Shown: positions 1 to 9,598, counted from the stretch's first letter. The stretch: 64,000 nucleotides of DNA from G963677085 sp963677085 (GCA_963677085.2 CAXXFH010000004.1:496001-560000), one strand, 5' to 3'. The notes: generated by a model not told the origin, from the sequence alone. Numbers and translations: made by a program.

Positions 1-461
1 CCGCCCCGGCTCCGGCAACCGATCGTCGCACTTCGCCTCAACCTCGTCCTGCAAAACGTATGCACTCAAGGGTCCAATCCACATGAAAAGCCGCCAGGAT
101 GTTACCGAAAACCCATAATCCGGCAAACACCACGTCTGAGTGGTGCGGACAACAGGCTTTGCCAAGAGTCATCAAAAAGAGGCTCGCCGTTGGTTGGTTA
201 CCCAAAATCCCGACGAAATCCGGCCTGCAGGGACGCCGACCTCGACTCTTTCGTCCCACCAACCCGATGCTTCGCCGCCACACACCTGACTCATCCTGTT
301 CTCACCCAAGAAACGCCGCACCCTTCCGCGGCAAAGATTGCGACCGGAGCCGGCCCGACACTCCGCCGCCGAAGGGCTGCAAACAATGAATCCTCCGGCT
401 CTCCGGCCCCGGTCCTGGTAACAACACCAGAACCGAGAGGAAGGCCAAACGCTGGACGCGA
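1..461. other. no supported gene (left edge)
   Basis: Several short open frames overlap here on both strands, but none has a ribosome binding site, a recognisable motif or a clear advantage over the others. I see no gene. A promoter-distal remnant of a gene lying left of the window cannot be excluded. Confidence 0.5.
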
Positions 462-989
462 TCACGGACTGGCTGGCCGGCGACTTTGATGCACGCCCAC
501 GGGCACTGCCACGGCTGTGGCCACGATGCCACCAATCACCAGCGGATCTCCCAAGTAGAACCCAACCGCACCGGCACCGGGCACCTGACCGCGGAACACA
601 TCGCTACCGGCGACAACCAAGGCACCCTGCTGGCACGAAGGCGGTGCCGACTGGGAGTTCCAGAGCCGAAACGTGCCGATACCATCGGCCGCCACGACCT
701 GATACACCCCGCCACTGAGCCCTCGCACGGCGAAGTAGCCCTCATCGTTGGTTGCCGTCCGAGCGACTTCGCGCTGCTGGCTCCGCAACGACACGACTGT
801 TCTCATCACCGGCTGGCCCTCCACGTCGACCACCTGCCCGAGCAGTAACCCCTCGCCACGAAGAGCCACATCGACGTCTTTCGACGCACTCTGAGCCGGT
901 GCATCGGCTGCCCAAACCGTTGACGGTAAGCAACAGCCCAACACGGCGAAACCAACCAACAGTCGTTTTGTGAGATCCACACCCTTCAT
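462..989 (-). CDS. secreted carboxypeptidase-regulatory-like protein
   Basis: A 175-aa protein with an N-terminal signal peptide (hydrophobic core about residues 10-27, VWA-A cleavage site). A domain at about 48-105 resembles the carboxypeptidase regulatory-like beta sandwich (GQVVDVEGQPV then TNDEGYFAVRGLSGGVYQV), common in planctomycete surface proteins. A glycine/valine-rich hydrophobic stretch at about 146-166 could be a C-terminal membrane anchor. I chose the ATG at 989 because AAGGGG precedes it at a suitable distance and because the longer frame upstream does not start with a signal peptide. The likely role is extracytoplasmic, structural or binding; no catalytic residues are visible. 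It stands alone, with the next gene on the same strand 405 bp upstream. The fold family is reasonably sure, the function unknown. Confidence 0.7.
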   Translation of the reverse strand: MKGVDLTKRLLVGFAVLGCCLPSTVWAADAPAQSASKDVDVALRGEGLLLGQVVDVEGQPVMRTVVSLRSQQREVARTATNDEGYFAVRGLSGGVYQVVAADGIGTFRLWNSQSAPPSCQQGALVVAGSDVFRGQVPGAGAVGFYLGDPLVIGGIVATAVAVPVGVHQSRRPASP

Positions 990-1394
990 CACTGACACCC
1001 CTTGATTGAGTCCTGCATTCGCTTGACGACGCGTTTTACCGGGCACCCCATAGGCTACCCTCATGTCGCTGCGCCCTCTGCTCATCATGCAGGTACCAGG
1101 AAATTGTCGGATAAGATAACGAGGCGCTCTCCAGCCAGCATCCGTTGCAAAACCGACGCAATACGACTGGGGTACACCACGATTGGGCAAGAGCCAAAGT
1201 CAGCCGGCTCCCGCCAAACGTTCGCCCAAACTACTCCACGACCACGATCGTGTGTGAAGCAACTCGAAGCCGAGCGCAATACAATCGCTTTAGCTATCGA
1301 CGCCCTAATACCCGAGACTCAAGAAAGAAACGCCAATACAACTGGAATTTCCAGAAAAATCCCCCGCAACACCCCAAACAGCCCAAACGCGCAT
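990..1394. other. intergenic, nothing recognised
   Basis: This 405-bp gap lies between two minus-strand genes. It must hold the promoter of the downstream gene, but I see no clear -35/-10 pair, hairpin or repeat. Confidence 0.5.
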
Positions 1395-2201
1395 TTATCG
1401 CTTCCAGGCTTTGAAATGAGCGGCAAAACGGCGTCGACAATCCGGCACACGCTGAGCAAGACGCTGGCTCAAGAGGCCAGGAGGTGTGCTTTGGCGAAGA
1501 TCGGCCAAATAGGCCACCAGCTCAGAATGGGCTTCGCGCGAACCATACAGCATGAAGTGAACCCAGGCCCAGGAATCGCGGTACTCGCCTTGCCCCATCT
1601 CAGACATATCTCCCATCGCCTCCAGCTCCTCTATTCGAGGAACTGCGCCGAAGAAGGCATTCCACCGCACCTTGCCGAGATGAGAATGACCATAGGCACG
1701 CTGGCTGGGAGCCATCTCAAAGTACTCGGCAAACCCTTCATCGAGCCACAGCGGCACCACAGGCAACACCGCATGTAATAGGGCGTGAGTACATTCGTGC
1801 CGCAGATCGATGGCCAAATCGTTGCTTTGGTAAGCAAAGACCATCCCCTTGCCCCGCTGCCGCACGTAAAGCGCCTGGCGAAAGGGCACATTGGGTAAAT
1901 ACCGACTGAGATACTGGCGATAGCTCTCACGATCAGCCAACAGATAGATATCGATCGCCTCCTCGGCTGGTGGGACCCCAAGATATCGAGTTAGTTCCTG
2001 TTGCAGTTGGCCCAACTGTCCCAGCAACTCATCGACCGAGTCCAGCGGAAATTCCGCGCGAACCACGAACGGCCCCACCACCTTCCAGGCCACCCAATCT
2101 TTTGCTTGCGCGTACTGGCCCTGCCCAAGCAACAATACGGCGACCACAATCGCAAGCCCCTCCCGAAAGAATCGCTCGCGACATTGGTGAATGAACTGCA
2201 T
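1395..2201 (-). CDS. HExxH metallopeptidase-like protein (DUF1570 type)
   Basis: A 268-aa protein with a signal peptide (hydrophobic 15-28, cleavage near AQA-K). The zinc motif HECTH is at residues 135-139, followed by WLDEGFAEYFE at about 152-162, whose glutamate would be the third zinc ligand. This HExxH-(about 18)-DEGxAEY arrangement is that of gluzincin peptidases and of the DUF1570 proteins common in planctomycetes. It is probably exported and may cleave peptides, but its substrate is unknown. I chose the ATG at 2201 because it directly precedes the signal peptide; longer in-frame starts add a basic, non-signal extension. The PHP phosphatase gene lies 92 bp upstream on the same strand, so co-transcription is possible. 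Confidence 0.75.
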   Translation of the reverse strand: MQFIHQCRERFFREGLAIVVAVLLLGQGQYAQAKDWVAWKVVGPFVVRAEFPLDSVDELLGQLGQLQQELTRYLGVPPAEEAIDIYLLADRESYRQYLSRYLPNVPFRQALYVRQRGKGMVFAYQSNDLAIDLRHECTHALLHAVLPVVPLWLDEGFAEYFEMAPSQRAYGHSHLGKVRWNAFFGAVPRIEELEAMGDMSEMGQGEYRDSWAWVHFMLYGSREAHSELVAYLADLRQSTPPGLLSQRLAQRVPDCRRRFAAHFKAWKR

Positions 2202-2293
2202 TCGAGCGCATCTCACTTGCTTGTAGCGGCTTTTTCGCTTTCGGAACCGTGAAGACACGCCGCCTGAGACGCTGCAGTCACGTGCGACACGCA

Positions 2294-3094
2294 TTAGCCT
2301 GCCTTGCGCCAACGGAACCAGTCGGCCAACCCAGATTTTCTGGGTTTCTGCCGTCGCACTTGGACCGTTTCGCCAGCGGCCACTGCGGCCGGGTTACGAC
2401 AACAGAGATCGACCGCCGTTTCTTCATCGGTCAATTCCGCCACGCAATCAAATGCCCTGCCAAGCAGGGGGCGGCGAGAACGAGGGCCATGGGCATCGGT
2501 GCTGACAAAGTGCACCAGCCCTTGCTGGAGCATCCAATGCGCAAACTGCCGAACCTGCGGCCCACAACTGCCCGTAAACGACCCGCCTGTCACTTGCAGC
2601 AGGCAACCGGCATCGACCAGCGGGCCAAGCACCTGCGGTTGATGGAGGATACCCAAGTTACGTTCGGGATGGGCGAGAATGGCCACAATTCCGCGCGAGC
2701 GCAACTGCTCCAGCAGGCCACCCAGGGGCAAAAAGATCTCGGCCGGCAGTTCTAACAGCACATGGCGCCCCCGATCGGCCATGGTCATCAATTCGCCACG
2801 CTGAAGCTTGGCCAATAGATCGGGTTCGATTCGAATTTCCGCGCCCGGCAAAACCCGCAGCGAAACCTGCTGTTTCAGCAGAAAATCCTGCACTTGTGCC
2901 GTACGCTCGCGAATCTGAGTGGCCGTGACATCGCCATGCGCCCCGAGTTGATGCGGCGTAACGACGATCGCGCGCACACCTTCCTGGGTCGCCATCTGGG
3001 CCATCGCCAAAGTAGCCTGCCAATCGTTCGCCCCATCGTCGATGGACGGCAACAAATGACAGTGGATATCGGTCAGCGGGTAACGGCGTGTCAC
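2294..3094 (-). CDS. PHP-family protein-tyrosine phosphatase, CpsB/YwqE type
   Basis: A 266-aa PHP-domain phosphohydrolase. Metal-binding motifs appear in the expected order: DIHCH (residues 9-13), TPH (46-48), GAEI with Glu86, AHPER (141-145) and STDAH (198-202). This set and the length match CpsB/CapC/YwqE enzymes, which dephosphorylate tyrosine kinases that control exopolysaccharide export; that role is known for the family and inferred here. The GTG at 3094 is the best start because a clean AGGAG lies 7 nt upstream. An upstream ATG in frame at 3139 lacks one and would add 15 unconserved residues. No tyrosine kinase or polysaccharide genes lie nearby in this window. Confidence 0.85.
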   Translation of the reverse strand: MTRRYPLTDIHCHLLPSIDDGANDWQATLAMAQMATQEGVRAIVVTPHQLGAHGDVTATQIRERTAQVQDFLLKQQVSLRVLPGAEIRIEPDLLAKLQRGELMTMADRGRHVLLELPAEIFLPLGGLLEQLRSRGIVAILAHPERNLGILHQPQVLGPLVDAGCLLQVTGGSFTGSCGPQVRQFAHWMLQQGLVHFVSTDAHGPRSRRPLLGRAFDCVAELTDEETAVDLCCRNPAAVAAGETVQVRRQKPRKSGLADWFRWRKAG

Positions 3095-3169
3095 AGACAG
3101 ACTCCTGGGCAATTGTGATTCTCCGGCCGTGTTTCGCACGACCGGAGCAAGTCTTCACGCTACATCGCA

Positions 3170-3275
3170 GGGCGGCAGGGCCGCCAGCCAAATCGGTGCT
3201 ACCACACCCTTACCAGGAAACCGCTCCCGGTGGTCGCTAATCATCGTGAAAAAGTCAACGAGCTTCGAGGTTGGT
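3170..3275 (+). repeat. dispersed repeat family R1 (GGCAGGGCCGCC), copy 1
   Basis: About 105 bp. It begins GGGCGGCAGGGCCGCC, continues with GGTGCTACC and a CCGCTCCCGGTGGTCGCTAA block, and ends near AACGAGCTTCGAGGTT. The same order of blocks recurs near 3849, 4377, 35636 and 58528, with degenerate pieces near 36418 and 49871. It is intergenic in every case. Confidence 0.75.
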
Positions 3276-3285
3276 AGTACAGCCA

Positions 3286-3615
3286 TCAGGCAGCATCGGC
3301 CCTAAGTGTATCGACTTCCTGGCGTTCCCGGCGCGGGGCAAGATCGCCATAGCCAACCGTGTCCACTTCGGTCGCCCGTTTTGCCGCCTCACACTGGGCC
3401 GCATACGACGGGCCAGCCATTTGAGTTGCCGACGACAGTCGCGGCTTGGGTGGTTTCGTTTGCTTGCCAAACGTCGAAAACCAAGGAACAACAAACTTAT
3501 GATAGCAGTGGTGACACTTCATCGGTTCGAGCAAAAGAAGTGCCAGAAAAACGCCTTTCCAACCTTTGACTTGCCGTATATAGGCTTTTTCCGCCCAGCA
3601 CCTCGGACACTTCAT
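3286..3615 (-). CDS. small zinc-ribbon protein
   Basis: A 109-aa protein with two CxxC pairs: CPRC at residues 3-6 and CHHC at 34-37, separated by a hydrophobic run (about 21-31). This gives a four-cysteine zinc ribbon at the N-terminus. The remainder is basic and then acidic, with no known motif. The ATG at 3615 sits behind AAAGGAAG; a GTG two codons upstream is too close to that site. I do not recognise the family beyond the zinc ribbon. It stands alone, flanked by repeats on both sides. Confidence 0.6.
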   Translation of the reverse strand: MKCPRCWAEKAYIRQVKGWKGVFLALLLLEPMKCHHCYHKFVVPWFSTFGKQTKPPKPRLSSATQMAGPSYAAQCEAAKRATEVDTVGYGDLAPRRERQEVDTLRADAA

Positions 3616-3848
3616 ATCCACTTCTTCCTTTCTGCACTTCCAGGAGTCGCATTCTCCGCATCGAACACACCTGAGGCAAAGCGAGAACCTGACCGCTGTA
3701 GTCCTTCAGCCGTGTGCCTTTCAACTGCCATGCGGCTGGCGGCAAACAGGACCACCGCCGCGAGGCAAGAACCTTCCTCAACAAGGACCAGAAAGAGGTC
3801 GCAAAGGTACGAACGCAATGGCGGTGAGTCAAGACCAGTCGAGAACAC

Positions 3849-3950
3849 CCGGTGGCAGGGCCGCCAACCAAACGGTGCTACCGCACCTCGGCAAGACCCC
3901 GCTCCCGCTGTTCGTTGAACTTTGCCAAAAAATTGACGAGCTTTGAGGTT
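3849..3950 (+). repeat. dispersed repeat family R1, copy 2
   Basis: It shares the GGCAGGGCCGCCAACCAAACG and GGTGCTACCGCACC blocks with the copies at 3170 and 4377, and the terminal GACGAGCTTTGAGGTT with copy 1. Confidence 0.75.
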
Positions 3951-3982
3951 AGCAATTTCGCTATCGTCAACCCGGCCAACCT

Positions 3983-4087
3983 TATTGAGCGTCGCCTACG
4001 TAGTGACACGAGAGCGACCAACGGGAGCCCGGCAATTGCGGGAGAATCCACTGCGTGGCCAATTCACTATTTTTGCGAATATCAATA
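3983..4087 (+). repeat. MITE-like element (family R3), copy 1
   Basis: 105 bp bounded by TATTGAGCGTCGC and GCGAATATCAATA, an imperfect terminal inverted repeat. The core GCGACCAACGGGAGCC is shared with the copies at 13310, 13484, 39402 and 56544. There is no coding capacity. Confidence 0.65.
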
Positions 4088-4376
4088 ACATCCCAGCCGC
4101 AAGGAGCCCCACACCCCGCTGCATGCCCCCTTGACCCGCAACGAACAATCTAAACATGAGACCATACCATTGAGGCAACCGGCGTCCGGCGGCTTGGCCA
4201 TCCTGCCGCCACTAAACCGACCCCGCAACGACACACCGGCACAGTGAAAGTAGGCCCCCCTCCGCAAGCACGCCAGAAAGCACTTTGCTGGGAATTCCGC
4301 TTGACGTTACGCCCAGAAGTTTGGTAGCCTCCCGCCCTCATTGGCGGTATGGTGCGCTAATGCTTGTTGAAACCCA

Positions 4377-4465
4377 GGGCGGCAGGGCCGCCAACCAAAC
4401 GGTGCTACCGCACCCAGTTGGAGACCCGCTCCCGTTGGTCGCTAATCTTTGTGGAAGGTTAGTGG
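4377..4465 (+). repeat. dispersed repeat family R1, copy 3
   Basis: It begins GGGCGGCAGGGCCGCC and contains GGTGCTACCGCACC and GCTCCCGTTGGTCGCTAA in the family order. It is followed within 20 bp by an R2 copy. Confidence 0.75.
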
Positions 4466-4482
4466 TACAGAGCGTTACGAAG

Positions 4483-4580
4483 AACGACCCGAAAAACAAC
4501 TTACCCTTTGCCAAGGTGGAAACCGAGGGACGTTGCGAAGCACGGCCCGGTAAATCGGCAAGTTATTTATCGGTCGATCC
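4483..4580 (+). repeat. long-hairpin repeat family R2, copy 1
   Basis: About 98 bp containing CCCGAAAAACAACTTACC, CGTTGCGAAGCACGGCCCGG and TCGGCAAGTTATTTATCGG. Its two ends can pair, and an inner GGG...CCC arm can form around TTGCGAAG. Three relatives lie at 47206, 47486 and 48283. Confidence 0.7.
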
Positions 4581-4687
4581 CAAGAACCCTGCAACGTTTG
4601 GTCCGACGGTCTCCTCGGAGTCAGCAGTTCACCCACGCACTCGGCTGAAAGATGCAGCGATATCGGATATTCCCAGAGGAGTCGTCC

Positions 4688-5737
4688 ATGCAATACGCGT
4701 CGATTGGTCCTATTGAAACCTACCTACCCGAAAAGGTGGAGAACAACGACCTGCTAGCGGCCGAATTCCCCCGCTGGGATATGAACCTAATCTACCAGAA
4801 GACGGGCATCCAGGCGCGGCACATCGCCGCCCCGCAGCAATGCGCGTCCGACCTAGGCGTCGCCGCCGCAGAACGGCTCTTCGAACGCCACGACATCGAT
4901 CGCGAAAGCGTCGACTTTCTGTTGCTTTGCACCCAGTCGCCCGACTACGTACTGCCCACCACCGCTTGCCTGATGCAGGACCGGTTGGGCTTGCGAACCT
5001 CGATCGGGGCTTTGGATTTCAACCTTGGGTGCTCGGGATTCGTCTATGGCTTGTCCTTGGCCGATGGGTTGATTCGTAGCGGCGCCGCCCGGCGGATACT
5101 CCTGATCACGGCCGAAACTTACTCTCGCTACATCCACCCGACGGACCGATCGTTGCGGACGATTTTTGGCGACGGCGCAGCGGCCACCTTAATCGATGCC
5201 GCAAAAGAACCTTCGATGGGCTCCTTCTTCTTCGGCACCGACGGCCGAGGGGCCGACGCACTGATGGTCTGCGGTGGTGGGGCCCGCCCGGCCGCCGATG
5301 GCATCCAACCCCGCAAGCGAAAACGCTGGCCCAGCGACCTCTTCATGGACGGACCGGCCTTGGTGAAATTCACCCTGGATGTCGTCCCACCCCTGATAGA
5401 TCAACTCCTGACCGACGCCAAATGGACACGCGACGATGTCGACATGTTCCTCATGCATCAAGCCACGTCGTTTATGCTCGAACACCTGCGGGAACGCATG
5501 GATCTTACCGAAGAGCTTCTTCCGACGGCCATGAAGCAATACGGCAATACGGTGTCGTCCACCATTCCCTTGCTGATGCAGGACTTGCGCAGTTCGGGCC
5601 GCCTAAAGCCGGGTAAGCAAACCGTGATGATCGGATTTGGCGTGGGCTTCTCTTGGGCCGGTTGCGCCTGGACGGAAACCTGGGAAGTTCGCCAGGCCCT
5701 GGGTGACTCGTCCGAAGACGTACGCGACGCCGCTTGA
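4688..5737 (+). CDS. 3-oxoacyl-ACP synthase III-like ketosynthase (FabH family)
   Basis: A 349-aa thiolase-fold condensing enzyme. The Cys-His-Asn triad of the FabH family is complete: Cys115 in NLGCSGFVYG, His257 in LMHQAT and Asn287 in YGNTVSS. The glycine-rich GFGVGFSWAG near the C-terminus is also typical. FabH enzymes condense an acyl-CoA with malonyl-ACP to start fatty acid synthesis; close relatives make other acyl products, so the exact substrate is open. The ATG at 4688 follows GAGGAG at good spacing. The stop codon is one base before the next gene, a multi-pass membrane protein, so the two are surely co-transcribed. That pairing hints at a lipid or lipid-linked product rather than housekeeping fatty acid synthesis. 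Confidence 0.85.
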   Translation: MQYASIGPIETYLPEKVENNDLLAAEFPRWDMNLIYQKTGIQARHIAAPQQCASDLGVAAAERLFERHDIDRESVDFLLLCTQSPDYVLPTTACLMQDRLGLRTSIGALDFNLGCSGFVYGLSLADGLIRSGAARRILLITAETYSRYIHPTDRSLRTIFGDGAAATLIDAAKEPSMGSFFFGTDGRGADALMVCGGGARPAADGIQPRKRKRWPSDLFMDGPALVKFTLDVVPPLIDQLLTDAKWTRDDVDMFLMHQATSFMLEHLRERMDLTEELLPTAMKQYGNTVSSTIPLLMQDLRSSGRLKPGKQTVMIGFGVGFSWAGCAWTETWEVRQALGDSSEDVRDAA

Positions 5738-5738
5738 T

Positions 5739-7406
5739 ATGAACGCTCCGGCTACGCAAGCCAACGATCGACCGCCTATCGCCGTGGCGGCCGGCAGTAC
5801 GCCCGGCGGTCGCCACACGATCAACGTCCTGTCGCTGCTTCGCTGGACAGCCGCACTTGTTGCCATCCTCTCCGTCGTGGCTATTCAGCTGACCATGCTG
5901 CTGCGCATCGGCTACCCCTACGAACTGGAGTGGATGGAAGGGGGCGTCTTGGAGCACATTGCGAGGCTTCGTGCAGGTGAAGCGATTTACGTGGAACCGA
6001 GCCTCGAGTTTGTGCCGTTCATCTACCCGCCGCTGTACTATTACCTGTCGGCAGGAATGCAGGCGATCGTCGGTCCTGGCTTCCTAGGGCCGCGTCTGGT
6101 CTCGCTCCTAGCTACGTTGGGCACCCTGGGACTGATTTTCGAGTTCGTTCGTCGCGAAACTCGAAACGCACTGGCCGCCGTGTGTGCCGTAGCTTTATAC
6201 GCGGTCACGTTCGACGTGACGGGCCGCTGGTTCGACATCGCCCGAGTCGATACCTTGTTTCCTTTGTTCATCCTGGGCGGAGCTTACCTCATCCGGTTCG
6301 GGCGTCACTCGGCCGGACTGTTTTTGGCCGGCTTGTTGTTTACGTGTGCCTTCTTCACAAAACAGTCGTCGCTGCTGTTTGCCGCTCCCCTGGGGCTTTT
6401 CTGCCTGGCTTATCGGCCGCGTCAGTTTCTCTGGTTGTGCGCCGGCAGTATTCTGCCCTGCTTGGCGATCTCGGGATACCTCCACTGGCAAACCAACGGA
6501 TGGTTCACCTACTACATTTTCAATCTACCTCGTCAGCATCCCATCGAGCTGCATAGCCACTGGCGATTCTGGGCGTGGGACATGGCGAAAAACATTCCTT
6601 TTGCCCTGGCATCGATCGGCATCTTCGCCTGGTATTACCTGCCGGGCCGAAGTCGTCGATCAACGACCGTATTCTATCTGGCATTGGGCGCGGGAGGACT
6701 GGCCACCTCGTGGATGTCGCGAATCCATACAGGCGCGTACGCCAACGTCTTGTTGCCCGTTTTCGCTGTAACGGCCATTCTCCTGGGCCTGGCCATCGCC
6801 GGACTGCCGGGATTGCTCGCCTCCAGACAACGTCGAACCAAAGAACACGCTCGTCCGGCGGTCACCGCCCAGTGGGCCGAAGCCGTTGTACTGTTGGTCG
6901 TAATCCTTCAATTGGGCATCCGGTGGTTCAACCCTTTGGCGACGATACCCTCGGCATCGGATCGTGCGGCAGGCGACGCCCTGGTGACCATGCTGCGTCA
7001 AATCGACGGCGACGTACTCATCCCCACCGCGCCCTATCTAGCCGAACGTGCAGGCAAGCCGTCGACGGCCCATTTGATGGCGGTCGCCGATATCCTTCGT
7101 GCCACAAAAAGCGACGACATCAAAGCCCAGTTGCTCGCGGACCTGAATCGGGAAGTAGCCGGCCCACGGTTTCAAGCGATCCTGCTTTATCAAAAGGAAT
7201 GTTGCTTCGACAAGACACCCATTCCCGAGGATTTTCTCTACTTGGGTCGGATCTTCGACTCACCCGATGTTTTCCGCTTCAAGTCGGGGGCACCGCAATT
7301 CAGCCCCGACCACCTGTTTGTATGTCCGGCGATCGAACCCCAAGCACAAGACGCCCTGACACACTGCCGGCAATCCGCCCCCCCGGCCGTACTCCCCCAG
7401 GAATAG
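5739..7406 (+). CDS. multi-pass membrane glycosyltransferase-like protein (GT39/ArnT-like)
   Basis: A 555-aa integral membrane protein with about ten hydrophobic segments, the first at 37-55. After it comes YELEWMEGG (61-69), an acidic pair on the first extracytoplasmic loop, and FIYPPLYYY (94-102). This matches the GT-C layout of ArnT/PMT-type enzymes that move sugars from polyprenyl phosphates. The donor and acceptor cannot be told. The ATG at 5739 starts one base after the ketosynthase stop, which indicates translational coupling. The C-terminal ~140 residues form a soluble periplasmic-type domain. A non-catalytic DUF2029-like membrane protein is the main alternative. Confidence 0.7.
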   Translation: MNAPATQANDRPPIAVAAGSTPGGRHTINVLSLLRWTAALVAILSVVAIQLTMLLRIGYPYELEWMEGGVLEHIARLRAGEAIYVEPSLEFVPFIYPPLYYYLSAGMQAIVGPGFLGPRLVSLLATLGTLGLIFEFVRRETRNALAAVCAVALYAVTFDVTGRWFDIARVDTLFPLFILGGAYLIRFGRHSAGLFLAGLLFTCAFFTKQSSLLFAAPLGLFCLAYRPRQFLWLCAGSILPCLAISGYLHWQTNGWFTYYIFNLPRQHPIELHSHWRFWAWDMAKNIPFALASIGIFAWYYLPGRSRRSTTVFYLALGAGGLATSWMSRIHTGAYANVLLPVFAVTAILLGLAIAGLPGLLASRQRRTKEHARPAVTAQWAEAVVLLVVILQLGIRWFNPLATIPSASDRAAGDALVTMLRQIDGDVLIPTAPYLAERAGKPSTAHLMAVADILRATKSDDIKAQLLADLNREVAGPRFQAILLYQKECCFDKTPIPEDFLYLGRIFDSPDVFRFKSGAPQFSPDHLFVCPAIEPQAQDALTHCRQSAPPAVLPQE

Positions 7407-7543
7407 CGATATCACCGAAACCGGGATTGACTTGCGGGCATCCCAACCTCTAAAGTACCCCCCCATTTTAGGCTCGCGGCGTGGGGTGATCTTTTCGGAC
7501 GATCCCAAGTGTTTCGGGATCGAACCCGTGCTGCCTTCGCGAC

Positions 7544-9598
7544 ATGGTCATGCATCGCTCCGACTGCGCAGGGACAACCCGAAGGCCACCACGCTTGATG
7601 ACTGCGTGGCTGGCAAGCGTAGCAGGGATTCTTACCCTGGCTGTTATCGGCTGCGCGTCGCCTGGCATTTCGCTACGTTCGGTTCCCCAAAACCCGCTCA
7701 GCCAGCGACTGAACCTTACCAGTCGCCAGGGTCCCCAGCCCACGCAACGCACGCTTCAAGTGTTGCGCAGTCTGAATCTGGAGAACGAGTGGCAAGAGGA
7801 CATCCGCCCGTTGCTCGAGCAGTTCCAGGATGTCGTCGAGAGAGCACCCTCGGCCGAACGTATCTACGCGATGGCCGAATTGGCCTACCTCGGCGCCAAA
7901 CGACTAGAAGACAGCAAGCCCAAAATGGCCTCTGATCTCTACGGCGCCTCGGTACTTCACTCTTACCGCTATCTATTCGATCCACGCTTCGCACCCTATC
8001 GCAATCCCTACGACCCCCAGTTTCGCGGTGCCTGCGACTTATATAACAACGCTCTGGAAGGTGCACTTCGCATCAGCTGCAATCTCCGCGAATTGGTTCC
8101 CAACTCCACGGTCACCATCCGTACGACCGCCGGGCCATGCGACATTCGCGTCGTGCTGCACAACACCCGTTGGAAACCCGAGGATTTCCAACACTTCGAG
8201 TTTGTTTCCGACTACGAAATCCGTGGCCTGAAAAATCATTATCGCCGCTATGGCCTGGGCGTGCCGATGATGGCCGTACGCCACAGCTACCCGGGCGAGC
8301 CGGCGGTGGCCAAGTACTACCCCTCGGAATTGAGCTTCCCGGTCACAGCTTTCATGCGTCCCGACTTTCAGTCGAAGGATGCGCCAGGCCGGCTGAAGGC
8401 CGTGCTGGAACTCTACGATCCGTTGGCAACGGAAGATCTCGTGGTGGGCGATCGGTTAGTGTCGCTCGAAGCCGACTTGACGACGCCGTTGGCCTATTTC
8501 CTCTCGCGCACGCAAGGCGACACCCTAGCCACGATCGGGCTATTTCGTCCGGAGGAACTGCTGAAGATGCGGCCCGACCGCCCCGATCCCATCATGGGGC
8601 TTTATATGGCGCAGCCCTACGAGCCGGATAAAATCCCCGTGCTCTTGGTCCACGGGCTGTGGTCCAGTCCCATGACCTGGATGGAGATGTTCAACGACCT
8701 GCGCAGTTCGCCGGAAATCCGCCAGCATTACCAGATTTGGTTTTATCTCTACCCCACCGGTCAGCCATTCTGGCAGAGTGCGGCACAATTGCGGCGCGAT
8801 CTGGCCGAAGCCCGGCACCTGCTAGACCCCTATCACCAAGAACCGGCGTTGGACGAAATGGTGCTGGTCGGCCACAGTATGGGAGGTCTGATCTCCCGCA
8901 TGCAAACCCTTCAGAGCAAAGACGACTACTGGAAACTGGTCAGCCGTGCGCGACTTGATGAAATCAACGCCACCGCTGTCGAAAAAGCCCACCTGCGCGA
9001 CACCTTCTTCTTTTTGCCCAATCCGTCGATCCGTCGGGTAGTGACGATCGGCACACCGCATCGCGGCAGCAAGTTCTCGAACATGACCACCCAATGGTTA
9101 CTCAGCAAGCTGATCCGAATGCCACAAGCTTTGATCGCCGGACGCCAACGCATTCTAGCCAGTAACGAAAATCTACTGGCGAGAAACTCGTTGCTGGAGG
9201 TAGAAACCAGTATCGATTCTTTGTCGCCCGAGTCGCCGATCTTCCCCGTCATGCACGCTAGCGCAAAGCTACCTTGGGTAAAGTACCACAACGTGATGGG
9301 CGTTCTGCCCAAGGATTCGTGGATCACACGATTATCCGAAACGGGCGATGGTGTTGTTGGCCGCAGCAGTGCCCACATCGATGATGCCGTTTCGGAAATT
9401 ACCGTACCGGCCGACCACACCACCGTGCATACGCATCCAGCCGCCGTATTGGAAGTGCGGCGCATCTTGCTCGAACACCTTGCCGAGTTGCAGGGCAGGG
9501 CGGTGGTTCCCTACGCAGGGCCCACCCAACACTCGGGCAACTTTTCCGACCCATTTGCGCAACGCAACGTCCCACCGCCGACCGCCAATTGGCGATAG
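7544..9598 (+). CDS. alpha/beta-hydrolase lipoprotein
   Basis: A 684-aa protein with a lipobox (LAVIGC, lipidated Cys37) after a hydrophobic segment, so it is probably a membrane-anchored lipoprotein facing the periplasm. The C-terminal half is a lipase-like alpha/beta-hydrolase: an oxyanion-type LLVHGLW near residue 366 and the nucleophile elbow GHSMGG at 443-448 with Ser445. A TIGTPHRGS block about 60 residues later resembles the cap region of PGAP1/triacylglycerol lipase-type enzymes. The N-terminal ~350 residues are of unknown fold. The substrate, a lipid or ester, is unknown. Two in-frame ATGs lie at 7544 and 7550; neither has a strong Shine-Dalgarno. Confidence 0.8.
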   Translation: MVMHRSDCAGTTRRPPRLMTAWLASVAGILTLAVIGCASPGISLRSVPQNPLSQRLNLTSRQGPQPTQRTLQVLRSLNLENEWQEDIRPLLEQFQDVVERAPSAERIYAMAELAYLGAKRLEDSKPKMASDLYGASVLHSYRYLFDPRFAPYRNPYDPQFRGACDLYNNALEGALRISCNLRELVPNSTVTIRTTAGPCDIRVVLHNTRWKPEDFQHFEFVSDYEIRGLKNHYRRYGLGVPMMAVRHSYPGEPAVAKYYPSELSFPVTAFMRPDFQSKDAPGRLKAVLELYDPLATEDLVVGDRLVSLEADLTTPLAYFLSRTQGDTLATIGLFRPEELLKMRPDRPDPIMGLYMAQPYEPDKIPVLLVHGLWSSPMTWMEMFNDLRSSPEIRQHYQIWFYLYPTGQPFWQSAAQLRRDLAEARHLLDPYHQEPALDEMVLVGHSMGGLISRMQTLQSKDDYWKLVSRARLDEINATAVEKAHLRDTFFFLPNPSIRRVVTIGTPHRGSKFSNMTTQWLLSKLIRMPQALIAGRQRILASNENLLARNSLLEVETSIDSLSPESPIFPVMHASAKLPWVKYHNVMGVLPKDSWITRLSETGDGVVGRSSAHIDDAVSEITVPADHTTVHTHPAAVLEVRRILLEHLAELQGRAVVPYAGPTQHSGNFSDPFAQRNVPPPTANWR

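Larger units (their letters stand above)
3616..4687. other. 1.07-kb intergenic region packed with four repeats
   Basis: No gene is supported. The stretch holds two R1 copies, one MITE-like copy and one long-hairpin (R2) copy, listed separately, and then the promoter region of the ketosynthase gene. The short open frames here run through the repeats. Confidence 0.6.
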
